The notes below the pieces were generated by a model that saw nothing but the letters and a program-made list of their open reading frames with translations, made no database searches and was not told the origin of the DNA. DNA of 64,000 bases. Origin: Kineosporia babensis (lineage in GTDB: Bacteria > Actinomycetota > Actinomycetes > Actinomycetales > Kineosporiaceae). Numbering within the stretch: the stretch's first letter is position 1; the number at the start of each line of letters is the position of its first letter. The stretch covers positions 310,001-374,000 of the forward strand of contig NZ_JAJOMB010000001.1 of NCBI RefSeq assembly GCF_021129305.1, in the 5' to 3' direction. A program made the translations under genes and the position numbers. Below are positions 1 to 8,725 of the stretch, one piece after another.

Positions 1-28
1 CATCCCCGTCACTGAGACAATTGCATTC

Positions 29-631
29 ATGGGGAATGAGGCACCCGCCTGGCACAACACCACGCATGACTGGGCGCGAGCGGTGGATGCCGCTCACCTG
101 GCCGAAATCCGCGGCAAGCCGACGGCGTTCGCGCCCACCGGCGTCCTCCATCTGGTTCTCGAGGTGCTGGCGTATGCGGCCGACGAGGCGGAAAGCAAGG
201 GACGAGTGGGGAACTGCTCGGTGGAATGGCACGCCGATGGTTCGGTGTCGGTGAGCGATGACGGGCGGGGCACCGACACCCGGTACGACGAGGCCGGCGA
301 ACCGGTGAAGAAGCCGGTGATGAGCACGAAAGATCTGCGTTTCTTCGATTTTCCGCAGGCGCAGACGCTGCCGGACGGCCATCCGCGCCGAGGGATGTCG
401 GTGGTGGCTGCGTTGAGCACGTGGCTGGTGCACACCAATCGGCGTCACGACCGGTCGTGGACGCAGCGCTACGAACACGGGATTCCGGTGACCGGGCTGG
501 TGCCGCTCGAAGAGCAGGGCAGTACCGGGACGACCGTTCACTTCCGGCCGGATCCGGCGCTGTTCAGCTCGCCCCCGATGTTTCCCGCGCTGCAGATCAG
601 GGTGGGTGCGGCTCACCCTGGAACGTCGTAG
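29..631 (+). CDS. GyrB-like GHKL ATPase-domain protein, stand-alone and degenerate
   Basis: This 200-residue protein resembles only the N-terminal ATPase domain of DNA gyrase B; transducer, Toprim and tail are absent. Residues 39-54 (VLHLVLEVLAYAADEA) match the GyrB helix that carries the catalytic Glu (kept, E45) and the Mg-binding Asn (here Y49). DDGRG at 77-81 matches the ATP-binding box. The glycine-rich lid motif before the SVVxALSxWL helix is replaced by HPRRGM. ATP hydrolysis is therefore doubtful, and a binding or regulatory role is possible. The gene ends 23 bp before the dehydrogenase start and may be cotranscribed with it. It could instead be a relic of a duplicated gyrB. The fold assignment is fairly sure; the role is unknown. 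Confidence 0.72.
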   Translation: MGNEAPAWHNTTHDWARAVDAAHLAEIRGKPTAFAPTGVLHLVLEVLAYAADEAESKGRVGNCSVEWHADGSVSVSDDGRGTDTRYDEAGEPVKKPVMSTKDLRFFDFPQAQTLPDGHPRRGMSVVAALSTWLVHTNRRHDRSWTQRYEHGIPVTGLVPLEEQGSTGTTVHFRPDPALFSSPPMFPALQIRVGAAHPGTS

Positions 632-654
632 GGCCACTGCGTAGCGTCGAGGAC

Positions 655-1614
655 ATGGTTTCTTATCAGCGTCCGACCGGATCGGGCTTCGGTCCGGAAA
701 CGACTACGGCAGAGGTGCTCAGCGGTATCGATCTGACCGGCCAGGTGGCGATCGTGACCGGCGGGTACTCGGGGATCGGCATCTCGACCACGCAGGCGCT
801 GGCCGCCGCCGGGGCCACGGTGGTGGTGCCCGCGAGACGTCCGGATGTCGCGGCGCAGCAGCTGGGCGGTATCAAGGGAGTGGAGGTGGCCGAGCTGGAC
901 CTGGCCGACCTCGGCAGTGTGCGGGCCTTCACCGAGTCCTTCCTGACCGGCCGGAAGAGCCTGGACCTGCTGATCAACAACGCCGCCGTCATGGCTACGC
1001 CGCTGACCCGGGTGGGACCGGGCTGGGAGGCGCAGTTCGCCACCAATCACCTCGGGCACTTCGCCCTGACCGCACTGCTGTGGCCTGCGCTGGTCCGGGC
1101 CGAGGGAGCACGGGTGATCAGCCTGAGCTCCTGGGGGCACAAGGCTTCGGACATCCGGTGGGACGACCTGCAGTTCCACAACGGCTACGAGAAGTGGCAG
1201 GCGTACGGGCAGGCCAAGACCGCCAACGTGCTGTTCGCCCGCCACCTGGACAAGCTGGGCGAACCGGTTGGCGTACGGGCGTTCTCAGTGTTCCCCGGCG
1301 GCATCCGCACCCCGCTGCAGCGCCACCTTCCGGACCGCGAAATGGTCGCCCTGGGCTGGATCGATGAGGCGGGTAACGACATCTACCCCTGGAAGACTCC
1401 GGACCAGGGGGCAGCCACCACCGTCTGGGCAGCCACCTCACCACAACTCGACGGCATGGGCGGCGTCTACTGCGAGGACGTGGACGTAGCGGCGATCGCC
1501 GACCTGGGCACCGAAGAGGGCCACGCACGCGGCGTGAACCCCTACGCCATCGATCCCGTTTCTGCCGAGCGGCTTTGGACCCTGTCGGCCGGTCTGACCG
1601 GTACCAACCTCTAG
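655..1614 (+). CDS. Short-chain dehydrogenase/reductase (retinol dehydrogenase/WWOX-like)
   Basis: A 319-residue NAD(P)-dependent Rossmann-fold oxidoreductase. TGGYSGIG at residues 35-42 is the cofactor glycine motif, INNAAVM is the NNAG-type motif, SLSSWGH carries the catalytic Ser, and YGQAK gives the catalytic Tyr-x-x-x-Lys. Length and the C-terminal PGGIRTPLQRH segment fit the group resembling light-dependent protochlorophyllide reductase and retinol dehydrogenase; the substrate is unknown. The ATG at 655 was chosen over an open upstream extension from 421 because family members begin shortly before this point and the extension overlaps the GyrB-like gene. The stop overlaps the end of the convergent membrane-protein gene by 4 bp. 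Confidence 0.88.
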   Translation: MVSYQRPTGSGFGPETTTAEVLSGIDLTGQVAIVTGGYSGIGISTTQALAAAGATVVVPARRPDVAAQQLGGIKGVEVAELDLADLGSVRAFTESFLTGRKSLDLLINNAAVMATPLTRVGPGWEAQFATNHLGHFALTALLWPALVRAEGARVISLSSWGHKASDIRWDDLQFHNGYEKWQAYGQAKTANVLFARHLDKLGEPVGVRAFSVFPGGIRTPLQRHLPDREMVALGWIDEAGNDIYPWKTPDQGAATTVWAATSPQLDGMGGVYCEDVDVAAIADLGTEEGHARGVNPYAIDPVSAERLWTLSAGLTGTNL

Positions 1615-2279
1615 GACCGGCGTGCAGTGCCGGTGCGGCCGCTCAGGTTGTGCACCCAGCCGTCCTCGGCCGGAAGCGCGGCGGTGAGGTCTTCGAAGTA
1701 AGTTCGGGCCAGCCGGTCGTTCTGCGCGGTGAACTGCACTGTCACCTTCGGGTGCTGGGCCAGCGCGGTGCCCAGCCGGGCGCCCAGCAGACCTCGCAGC
1801 CGACTGCCGTCGCCGAACCCGATTCGCCGCGCGACGTGGTTGTTCAGGATGACCAGGAGCTGATCGCCCTCGGCCCGGATGTCAGCCCCGATCAGCGCCC
1901 GCGGGTCGTCGGCACTGAACAGCACTCGGTCGAAGGTGTGCACCGCTCGCCAGCCCACCACCGCCATGACCAGGGCGTAGGCCACCAGCACGGCCGCCAG
2001 GAGCCAGCCCAGCGCGCTCCAGAACGGGAACGCGGACACGTACCGGTTGAAGATCAGGACGTCGGCCAGGGCCAGCAGCCCCAGCGAACCGACCCCGAGC
2101 ACCCAGATCGACGGCTGCCGGGCCAGGTAGAGCGGCGTCCACAGGGCGAACGCCGCGCTGGCCTCCCGTGCCGAGGTCAGCCGCACCTGATCATCGGCCA
2201 CGGCGGCGATCAGGTGCTTACGCAGCGCCGACGGGTCACGGGCAGCATCGATCCGGGCAGACGGGTCGGGAGTGGTCAC
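1611..2279 (-). CDS. Hypothetical membrane protein with two TM segments
   Basis: A 222-residue protein of unknown family. A charged N-terminus of about 55 residues precedes two hydrophobic segments near residues 57-77 (WVLGVGSLGLLALADVLIF) and 84-110, followed by a soluble C-terminal half of about 110 residues with alternating beta/alpha character. It starts with GTG. The C-terminal half, ending in a FEDLTAALPAEDGW stretch, could be a small sensing or binding domain facing the cytoplasm. It stands alone, convergent with the dehydrogenase and downstream of the TolB-like gene, from which a perfect palindrome separates it. No function is assigned. Confidence 0.7.
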   Translation of the reverse strand: MTTPDPSARIDAARDPSALRKHLIAAVADDQVRLTSAREASAAFALWTPLYLARQPSIWVLGVGSLGLLALADVLIFNRYVSAFPFWSALGWLLAAVLVAYALVMAVVGWRAVHTFDRVLFSADDPRALIGADIRAEGDQLLVILNNHVARRIGFGDGSRLRGLLGARLGTALAQHPKVTVQFTAQNDRLARTYFEDLTAALPAEDGWVHNLSGRTGTARRS

Positions 2280-2342
2280 AGCAGTCCGTTCAAGCAGGTG
2301 GTCTACCGAGGTCCGTCATCACTACGCACGGCCTCGAACAAC

Positions 2343-2374
2343 GGTTGTTCCGGGAGGATCCTCCCGGAACAACC
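2343..2374. terminator. Perfect 32-bp palindrome, likely terminator
   Basis: Left arm GGTTGTTCCGGGAGGA is followed at once by its exact reverse complement. It lies 10 bp past the stop of the minus-strand TolB-like gene, where a factor-independent terminator is expected. There is no clear U-tract, which is common in high-GC actinobacteria. The hairpin works on either strand. Confidence 0.7.
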
Positions 2375-2384
2375 GCGTCCCATA

Positions 2385-3764
2385 TTACTGAGCGTTCCAG
2401 AACCCACCGGCGAAGCGGTGCTGGAAGAGCTGGTGGTTGCCGCCTACCGAATCGGGGACGAGGTTGGTCGCCAGCGAGGTGAAGGCCACCGTCCGTGCCC
2501 CCTCCGAAAGCGCTATACCCCATATGCCACTGCTGTTGTTCGCCTGCGAACCGTCGGCCGCCACCGAAGCCCGCGCGGTGCGGTCGTTGGCCAGGTCCCG
2601 GACGAAGACGTCCTCCTCGTCGGTGTCCCCCTCGACCAGGTTCTTGTCGTAGGACATGAAGCCCACGAACCGCCCGTCCGGGGAGAGCGCCGGCTGACTG
2701 CCGTGCTCGGTGGAGCGCTCGCCGGTCAGCGTGACGTTGGCCAACTCGGTAGCGCCGGTAACGCGGTCCCGAACGTAGATCTGCCGGTTGTAGCCGGGTT
2801 CGCCCTCCACGATCCCCGCCACCGAACTGCCGTCGTAGGCGATCACGCTGGCGTCGTGCGAGAGACTCGGGCTGCCGGTGCCGTACTTGATCGGGGTGAC
2901 ACCGCCGGTCGCCTGCTCACCGTTCGGGCCGACCGAGACCCTCGTCGTCTCAGAGGTCTCCAGGGAGTGCAGGAAGACGTCGCTGATGCCGTTGGTGTCG
3001 CCGGGAACCAGGTTGGCGGCGCCGGAGCGGAACGCCACCCACTTGCCGTCCCCGGAGAGGTCGGGCTCGAGGGCGGAGTTGTAGGAACCGTAAGGCGCCT
3101 GCTCTCCCGAGGAAGAGACGCTGACGCGGGTGAGCTCGCCGGTCTCCCGTTTCCAGACGAACACGTCCCCGACCTTGTTCGTGTCGCCCGGAACCAGGTT
3201 GTCCCTCGACGAGGAGAACGCGACCACGCCACCGTCGGCCGAGATGGAGGGTTCGCTCTCACCTCCGTAGCCGGTGGCCTCGGCCACCGCGGAGATGTTG
3301 GCCAGTTTCCCGGTCTGTAGATCCTTGACGAAGATCCGCGGCGACAGCGACGGCGTGGAGTCTCCGGGCAGCAGGTTGGTGGCGTCGGACGAGAAGGCCA
3401 CGTAGCGCCCGTCGGCCGAGATGTCGACGTCGTAGCTGCCGCCGTTCGGCCGGGCGCCGTTCAGCCCGACCGAGATCTTTTTGGTCACTCCGGTTTTGGT
3501 GTCCCGGACAAAGACGTCCCAGTCCCCGGCGTCCGGATCGCTGGTCAGCCCGCTGTCGGTAGAAGCGAACGCGACGTACCGGCCGTCCGCGCTGACCGCC
3601 GGGTTCTTGGCATTTCCGGTCGGCGCCGCCCCGCTCGCCGTCTGAGTGACCAGTTCCGTGGTCGCCGCCGTTTCGGCCGCCTGGGCCGGCAAGGCCAGCA
3701 ACGCACTGATCCCGGCGGCGGTGACGACCCCCACCGCTGCCCGACTGCGCATGTCAAACCGCAT
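2385..3764 (-). CDS. Secreted TolB-like beta-propeller protein (PD40 repeats)
   Basis: A 459-residue protein with a Sec signal peptide (MRFDMRSRAA, a hydrophobic core, then LPAQA-AE near residue 30). The rest is a run of about seven propeller blades marked by S-x-DGRYVAFxS, as in SADGRYVAFASTDSGL, and by repeated NLVPGDTN loops. These are WD40-like PD40 repeats as in TolB. The protein should be exported and act as a binding scaffold or sensor; no catalytic residues are visible. The ATG at 3764 was preferred over 3818 because GGAGGG lies 9 nt upstream and the signal peptide starts there. It is monocistronic, with the palindrome at 2343-2374 as terminator. The ligand is unknown. Confidence 0.85.
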   Translation of the reverse strand: MRFDMRSRAAVGVVTAAGISALLALPAQAAETAATTELVTQTASGAAPTGNAKNPAVSADGRYVAFASTDSGLTSDPDAGDWDVFVRDTKTGVTKKISVGLNGARPNGGSYDVDISADGRYVAFSSDATNLLPGDSTPSLSPRIFVKDLQTGKLANISAVAEATGYGGESEPSISADGGVVAFSSSRDNLVPGDTNKVGDVFVWKRETGELTRVSVSSSGEQAPYGSYNSALEPDLSGDGKWVAFRSGAANLVPGDTNGISDVFLHSLETSETTRVSVGPNGEQATGGVTPIKYGTGSPSLSHDASVIAYDGSSVAGIVEGEPGYNRQIYVRDRVTGATELANVTLTGERSTEHGSQPALSPDGRFVGFMSYDKNLVEGDTDEEDVFVRDLANDRTARASVAADGSQANNSSGIWGIALSEGARTVAFTSLATNLVPDSVGGNHQLFQHRFAGGFWNAQ

Positions 3765-3864
3765 TCTCGCGTTCCCTCCGCATACCGCTGAATTTCCCCG
3801 AGCGACAATGACACTCACAGGCTAGGCAGACAGCTGACGGTTTCCCGGCGAGATTTCTCAAACG

Positions 3865-5973
3865 TTACCTATGCCACAGATCGGCCTCTACCGGCAGGAC
3901 CGGCAGCCAGCGGCGGGCGCACTGCACCCGCGCATCATCCTCGGTCAGCGAATCCACCAGCCGGATACTGCCGTCCGCCAACCCGAGCACCCAGTCCGGC
4001 CGGTAATCACCGGCCGGAGTCGGAATGACGTAATCACGAGGGAGTTTCACGACGATCTGGGCGTCGGCATCAATCGGGGCCGGATCGACGTAGCGGTATT
4101 CGTGGCGCTCGTCCCGCAGCTCGTAGGTCAACTGCCCGACCGTCTGGACCGCCTTCTGCTCGTTGATCCGACGCGCGGCCTCGGCGATGAAACCCTCCGG
4201 ATTCCGCCGGAACTGCGTGAAGGTTTCGTCGGAGACCTGTTCCAGCAGATCAGCGGTGGTCCGGCGGGTGAGGCCGGTCCGCACCGATATCTCGCCCACC
4301 AGATCGTAATTCCCGCCGGGCCCCGGATCCATGAGCAACGGACGATTGAGGGCAGCGATGCCGGCCGCGACGAGTCGGTCGGTGGCCAGGGAAACCCGGT
4401 AGACCGCCTTGCGATTGATCAGATTCCACAGCCGTTGCGCCTCGGGACCGAACTCGAGGGCCCGAGGTCTCGCCCGGCGATCGTCCACCGGGACGGGGAA
4501 ATCGCCGTCGCTCTCCTTCTGCAGGCCTTCGACGAACTCGGTGTAGGACTCGTCGGTGACCACGGTCAGAACGTTGATCTCGTGGACCGTCAGGGGATTG
4601 TCCATCCGCCGGCCCTGCTGGTTCACCGCCAGCCGCAGCCCCCGCCCGATCTCCTGACGCCGGGATATCCTGGTACCGCTCTGCTTGAGCATGCCCATCA
4701 CGAAAACATTGGGATTGTCCCAGCCCTCGCGCAGAGCCGAGTGCGAGAAGATGAACCGCACCGGCTCGTCCAGCGAAAGCAGCCGTTCCTGGTCCCGCAG
4801 AATCAGGTCGTACGCGGCCAGGTCCTTCGACTGCCCGGCCTCGTCGCCGGTCTTGTACACGTCCCCGTCGATCCAGTGCCGGCTCTTCTTGTCCACCGAA
4901 AAGTAGCCGCCATGCACCGCAGCCGCGCTGTCCCGGCGCAGATAGTCGGCGTATTCGCCATCGGCCGGTACCACCGCGCTGAGCGCCGCATACTCCTGCT
5001 CGAACATCTCGGCATAGGGCCCGAGTACCCCCGGCCGCCCGTAGTCCCGGTACTTCGCCACCTCGTCGATGAAGAACAGCGAAAGTACCTTGACGCCCTG
5101 CCCGAACAGTTCACGCTCCTTCTCCAGGTGAGCCTTGATCACCTCGCGGATCTGAATCCGGCGCCCGTCCTCGGACAACTCCAGGCCACGCACCGCAACT
5201 TTCTTCACCAGCTTCTGCCGAAAGGCCGCCACCGCATCCAGCCGGTGCACCTTGACGTGCTCCACCCGATGCGTCGCCGAATACCGCAGCATCATCAGCG
5301 GATTGAATCGGGACAACGACTCCAGCGATCTACTGGAGCCGATCTTCTGCGGCTCGTCCACAATCACGATCGGCCGGGTTTCCCGCAGCACGTCGATCGG
5401 CCGGCGCCCTTGGAACGCGTCCAGTTCGTCGTAGATCCGCCGGCTCTCCCGGCCCGGTGCATTGAACGCCTGCAGATTGATGATCATCACCTGCACCCCG
5501 GCCTCCGAGGCGAAGCGCTCCACCTCGCGCAGCCCGGCCGGCGATGAACTGTAGACGAAGGTCCGGGGACGGGTGCCGTACTCCTGCTGAAAATGCTCGG
5601 CAGTCAGGTCGAACGACCGTTTCACGCCCTCACGAATCGCGATCGAGGGCACCACCACGACGAACCGGCTCCATCCATAGCGCCGACTGAGCTCCAGAAT
5701 GGTCTTGCCGTACACGTAAGTCTTACCGGTTCCGGTCTCCATCTCGACATCCAGATTGGGGACGCCCGGGGCACCGATGCTGTCGGCGAACGTTCTCGAA
5801 AGGGGCAGGTCTCGCTGGGCCTGTACGGTATGGATGTTGGCCATCAGCTGCAGCGGCGAAAGAGCGATCTCGGCATTGCGCGGGCCGGTGCTGCGCGGCT
5901 GTCCGAGGAAGACGTCAGCCACCGCGGCCACTGCCTGCGTCTGATAGTGCTGGACCTTGAACTGCAGCTTCAT
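3865..5973 (-). CDS. res: Type III restriction enzyme Res subunit (helicase/nuclease), nuclease motif incomplete
   Basis: A 702-residue superfamily 2 translocase of a type III restriction system. Motifs occur in order: METGTGKT (Walker A, 78-85), VIVDEPQ (motif II, about 203-209), YSATH (motif III), SALREGWDNPNVF (motif V) and RRQEIGRGLRL (motif VI). The C-terminus has the family's KLPRDYVIPTPAGDYRPDW stretch, giving the Pro-Asp of the PD-(D/E)xK nuclease. The E-T-K-G segment normally following is missing: the chain runs from SIRLV straight to DSLTEDDARVQCARRW. It is shorter than typical Res (about 870-1000). It starts 5 bp after mod stops, so the two are cotranscribed. DNA cleavage may be impaired; ATPase and translocation look intact. 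Confidence 0.9.
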   Translation of the reverse strand: MKLQFKVQHYQTQAVAAVADVFLGQPRSTGPRNAEIALSPLQLMANIHTVQAQRDLPLSRTFADSIGAPGVPNLDVEMETGTGKTYVYGKTILELSRRYGWSRFVVVVPSIAIREGVKRSFDLTAEHFQQEYGTRPRTFVYSSSPAGLREVERFASEAGVQVMIINLQAFNAPGRESRRIYDELDAFQGRRPIDVLRETRPIVIVDEPQKIGSSRSLESLSRFNPLMMLRYSATHRVEHVKVHRLDAVAAFRQKLVKKVAVRGLELSEDGRRIQIREVIKAHLEKERELFGQGVKVLSLFFIDEVAKYRDYGRPGVLGPYAEMFEQEYAALSAVVPADGEYADYLRRDSAAAVHGGYFSVDKKSRHWIDGDVYKTGDEAGQSKDLAAYDLILRDQERLLSLDEPVRFIFSHSALREGWDNPNVFVMGMLKQSGTRISRRQEIGRGLRLAVNQQGRRMDNPLTVHEINVLTVVTDESYTEFVEGLQKESDGDFPVPVDDRRARPRALEFGPEAQRLWNLINRKAVYRVSLATDRLVAAGIAALNRPLLMDPGPGGNYDLVGEISVRTGLTRRTTADLLEQVSDETFTQFRRNPEGFIAEAARRINEQKAVQTVGQLTYELRDERHEYRYVDPAPIDADAQIVVKLPRDYVIPTPAGDYRPDWVLGLADGSIRLVDSLTEDDARVQCARRWLPVLPVEADLWHR

Positions 5974-5978
5974 CCGGC

Positions 5979-7880
5979 TCAGATCAGCTTCACGTCGGTG
6001 TCCGGAACGATCTCACGGAAGACCTGCCCGGCATTGATCAGGTCCTGGTCCGAGGCGAAGCCGGACTCCCGCAGCACCAGTCGCGGCGGGCGGCGTTCGG
6101 CCAGGGCCCGGATCAGGTCAAGGTCGATCCCGGCGTCGAAGCAGGCGGTCAGCTCACCGACCACGAAAACCTGCTTACCATTCAGCTTTTCCTGAGCGAT
6201 CGGCTCATCCAACGGTAGCGCCGAACTCAGCAGCACCTGGAACAGCAGATCCTCCGGCGTGCGATCCGGCTTGACCAGGTCGGCCACCAGATCCCGCCGC
6301 GGGCCCGGCCCGGGCGCCCGCACGGCATCGACCAGGTTCGTGCTGTCCACCCGCAGCACCCGAAACCCTTTGTCCAGCAACGGGCGATCGGCCGCCAGCG
6401 CCCGCCCGGCCCGCCGCAGGCGTTCTTTGGCGACCTCCGCAATCGTCTCAAATCCGGCCTTGAAAGCCTCGGTCCCCGGTGCACACGCCTCCGGCAACTG
6501 CACCGCGATGAACCGGCGCCGCCCGCCGTCCTCGCGGTTCAGCGCCATCACGGCATGCGCGCTGGCCCCCGATCCGGCGAAGAAGTCCAGCACCAGCGCG
6601 TCCGGGGTGGTGGCGATGGCGATCAGTTTCTTCAGCAGGTCAACCGGTTTCGGGTGGTCGAACACCGTGGCCCCGAACAGCTCCCGGATCTCCCGGGTAC
6701 CGGCCTCGGTGCGCACCTCCTTCTCGTCCCAGACCGTCTTCACCTTCTGGGTCGAGGGCCGGTGCTTCTCGTACACGTTCCAGGCGCCGCCCCGCACCTG
6801 CCGGGCCACCACCGTCGAGGCCTTCGGATCACCGGCGACGATGGCCGCGGAAACCTTCTCCCGGCCCCACCGCCAGCAACTCTCCACCCCCTCGCGGTTC
6901 AACGGCACCGCCGCCAGCGGGTACTCGTCCGAGGGTTCCAGCGACACCGCCGCATAGCCGTTCGCATCGGTCAGCGCCGGGTTCACGTAGAACGGGTAGA
7001 ACAGGTTCGGCCGGTTCGCCCGGCTGAACCGCGGATTACGATTGCGCAGGTCACGCGCCACGTACCGGCCCACCTCGTCGGCCAGCGGCAGGTCCGAGAC
7101 ATCACGCGGCAGATCGTAGATCCCGGCGCCGCCGCTGCGCCCGTAGATCAGCAGGTACTCATGGGTCTGGGCCAGTGCCAGGTAGTCCCGCCCGCCCTTG
7201 TTGGCCTGGACCACCACCTGGGCGACCCGGCCGTCGTCGCCGAACAGCTCGTCCAGGATCTGGGCCACCCGGGCCTGTTCCTTGTCGTCGATGCTGACCG
7301 CGATGATCCCGTCGTCGCTCAGGAACGAACGCGCCAGCTTCAGCCGGGCGTAGATCATGCTCAGCCAGTCGCTGTGGAACCGGCCACCCGACTCCGGGTT
7401 GGGCACCAGACGGGCCCCCGAAGCGTCCATCTGCCCTGAAGAAAGCAGATATTCGGCGGTTCCGACCGAGAAGTCGTCGTTGTACACGAAGTCGTTACCG
7501 GTGTTGTAGGGCGGGTCGATGTAGATCAGCTTGACCTGGCCCAGGTAGGACTCCTGCAGCAGCTTCAGGGCGTCCAGATTGTCGCCCTCGATGAACAGGT
7601 TTCGCGTGGTGTCGAAGTCGACCGAGTCCGCGCGGACCGGGCGCAACGTCTTCGCGACCGGGGTGTTGGCCGCCAGCGCGGCCTTCCGCTTGCCCGGCCA
7701 CTCCAGGTGGTAGCGCTCCTGGGGCCCTTCCACCGCGGCGCCGGCCAGTTCCTGGCGCAGCATGTCGAAGTCGATCACCCGGCGCACCACCTCGTCCGCG
7801 CCGACCTGCTCGGTGACCGCGCTGGGGAAGAGTTCGGCGAGCTTGTCCACGTTCCCGTCCGCCGCGTCGGGCGAAGTCAT
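5979..7880 (-). CDS. mod: Type III restriction-modification DNA methyltransferase (Mod)
   Basis: A 633-residue N6-adenine methyltransferase that also supplies sequence recognition for the Mod-Res complex. IDPPYNTGND (DPPY at 122-125, motif IV) comes before LDFFAGSGASAHAVM (about 431-445, motif I, SAM binding), the order of beta-class enzymes. The segment FIEGDNLDALKLLQESY before motif IV is typical of type III Mod. The region between about 200 and 400 would hold the target recognition domain, so specificity cannot be predicted. The ATG at 7880 begins a typical N-terminus; upstream open codons to 8084 overlap the kinase-like gene. It is first in the mod-res operon and looks complete. Confidence 0.93.
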   Translation of the reverse strand: MTSPDAADGNVDKLAELFPSAVTEQVGADEVVRRVIDFDMLRQELAGAAVEGPQERYHLEWPGKRKAALAANTPVAKTLRPVRADSVDFDTTRNLFIEGDNLDALKLLQESYLGQVKLIYIDPPYNTGNDFVYNDDFSVGTAEYLLSSGQMDASGARLVPNPESGGRFHSDWLSMIYARLKLARSFLSDDGIIAVSIDDKEQARVAQILDELFGDDGRVAQVVVQANKGGRDYLALAQTHEYLLIYGRSGGAGIYDLPRDVSDLPLADEVGRYVARDLRNRNPRFSRANRPNLFYPFYVNPALTDANGYAAVSLEPSDEYPLAAVPLNREGVESCWRWGREKVSAAIVAGDPKASTVVARQVRGGAWNVYEKHRPSTQKVKTVWDEKEVRTEAGTREIRELFGATVFDHPKPVDLLKKLIAIATTPDALVLDFFAGSGASAHAVMALNREDGGRRRFIAVQLPEACAPGTEAFKAGFETIAEVAKERLRRAGRALAADRPLLDKGFRVLRVDSTNLVDAVRAPGPGPRRDLVADLVKPDRTPEDLLFQVLLSSALPLDEPIAQEKLNGKQVFVVGELTACFDAGIDLDLIRALAERRPPRLVLRESGFASDQDLINAGQVFREIVPDTDVKLI

Positions 7881-7903
7881 CCGCAGTCTCTCCACCGGGT
7901 TCC

Positions 7904-8578
7904 TCAGCTCGGAGTCGGTCCAGGTGGAGTGTAGGAGCCCGGCCCCGCGCCGATCAGTACCTCCGTGCTCGGGTCGTAACGTAGTTCGGGCGTTTCCGGC
8001 ACCGCGCCCACGATCACGTCCGCACGTTCCCAGGGCCGGTCGTCCTGAAGGAACGGCACCTCCTCGGCCTCCCACTCGTCCCACAGCCGCTCGGCGGTGG
8101 CGTGGTCGGTGCCCTGCTCGGCCATGTCCCGCTCCAGTCCGCGCCGCTTGGCGTCCGCGTAGTCCGAGCGCACCCAGATCGCCACGTCCAGGTAGGGCAC
8201 CAGCGAGCGCCGGGACACGCCGACCCCCTCGATGATCAGCAGCGCGGCATCGGCCGCAACCGTGATGTGCCCGTCCCGGCCGTGCGATGCCCAGCCCGGC
8301 GGCTGGTAGTGCACGCCCGTACCGGCCAGGTACGGGGTCAGCACGCCGCTGATCATCTGCTCGTCCCAGTCGAAGCGGGAGTGGTTCCAGGCGACGTCGT
8401 CCGAGTGGACGACCGTGGCGCCGGTGTGCTCGGCCAGACGCCGGGCCAGCGAGGTCTTGCCGCTGGCGCCGCGACCGTCCACGGCGACCACCCGGCGGCC
8501 GGCCAGCGACCCCGCCAACCCGGCCAGGGACGTCCGTTGCCAGGTTCGGTCGTTGGGCTCTCCCGGTCCCGTCCGCAT
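7904..8578 (-). CDS. Uridine kinase-like P-loop protein
   Basis: A 224-residue small P-loop kinase. VAVDGRGASGKTSLARRL (Walker A at 35-42) is followed by VVHSDDVAW, the acidic strand after the nucleoside-binding helix, and by LLIIEGVGVSRR in the position of Walker B. The lid region RRGLERDMAEQG carries Arg/Lys pairs expected for ATP closure. Family members are annotated as uridine kinases, but the phosphorylated substrate is not established. It lies 23 bp upstream of mod on the same strand and could share its promoter; there is no obvious functional link to restriction-modification. Confidence 0.75.
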   Translation of the reverse strand: MRTGPGEPNDRTWQRTSLAGLAGSLAGRRVVAVDGRGASGKTSLARRLAEHTGATVVHSDDVAWNHSRFDWDEQMISGVLTPYLAGTGVHYQPPGWASHGRDGHITVAADAALLIIEGVGVSRRSLVPYLDVAIWVRSDYADAKRRGLERDMAEQGTDHATAERLWDEWEAEEVPFLQDDRPWERADVIVGAVPETPELRYDPSTEVLIGAGPGSYTPPGPTPS

Positions 8579-8725
8579 TCAGGCAAGGTACGGGGCGGGT
8601 GCGAGAGGGTGGGGCGCCAAGTGCGGACGTCGGCCATGCAACGTGGGTGATGCGGGCGTCGTCTGTTCGAGAGCAAGATCCCGCGGGCCGGGCAGGTTCC
8701 GGCCGGGCAACAGACTGCAGGAGGA

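Noticed and set aside
421-654. Upstream extension of the first dehydrogenase
   Set aside because: It overlaps the GyrB-like gene in another frame and is not typical of SDR N-termini.
1575-3320. A 581-codon plus-strand frame antisense to the membrane-protein and TolB-like genes
   Set aside because: Its product is low-complexity and it runs across two well-supported minus-strand genes and the palindrome; no ribosome binding site.
3871-5547. A 558-codon frame antisense to res
   Set aside because: Antisense shadow; the opposite strand has every helicase motif.
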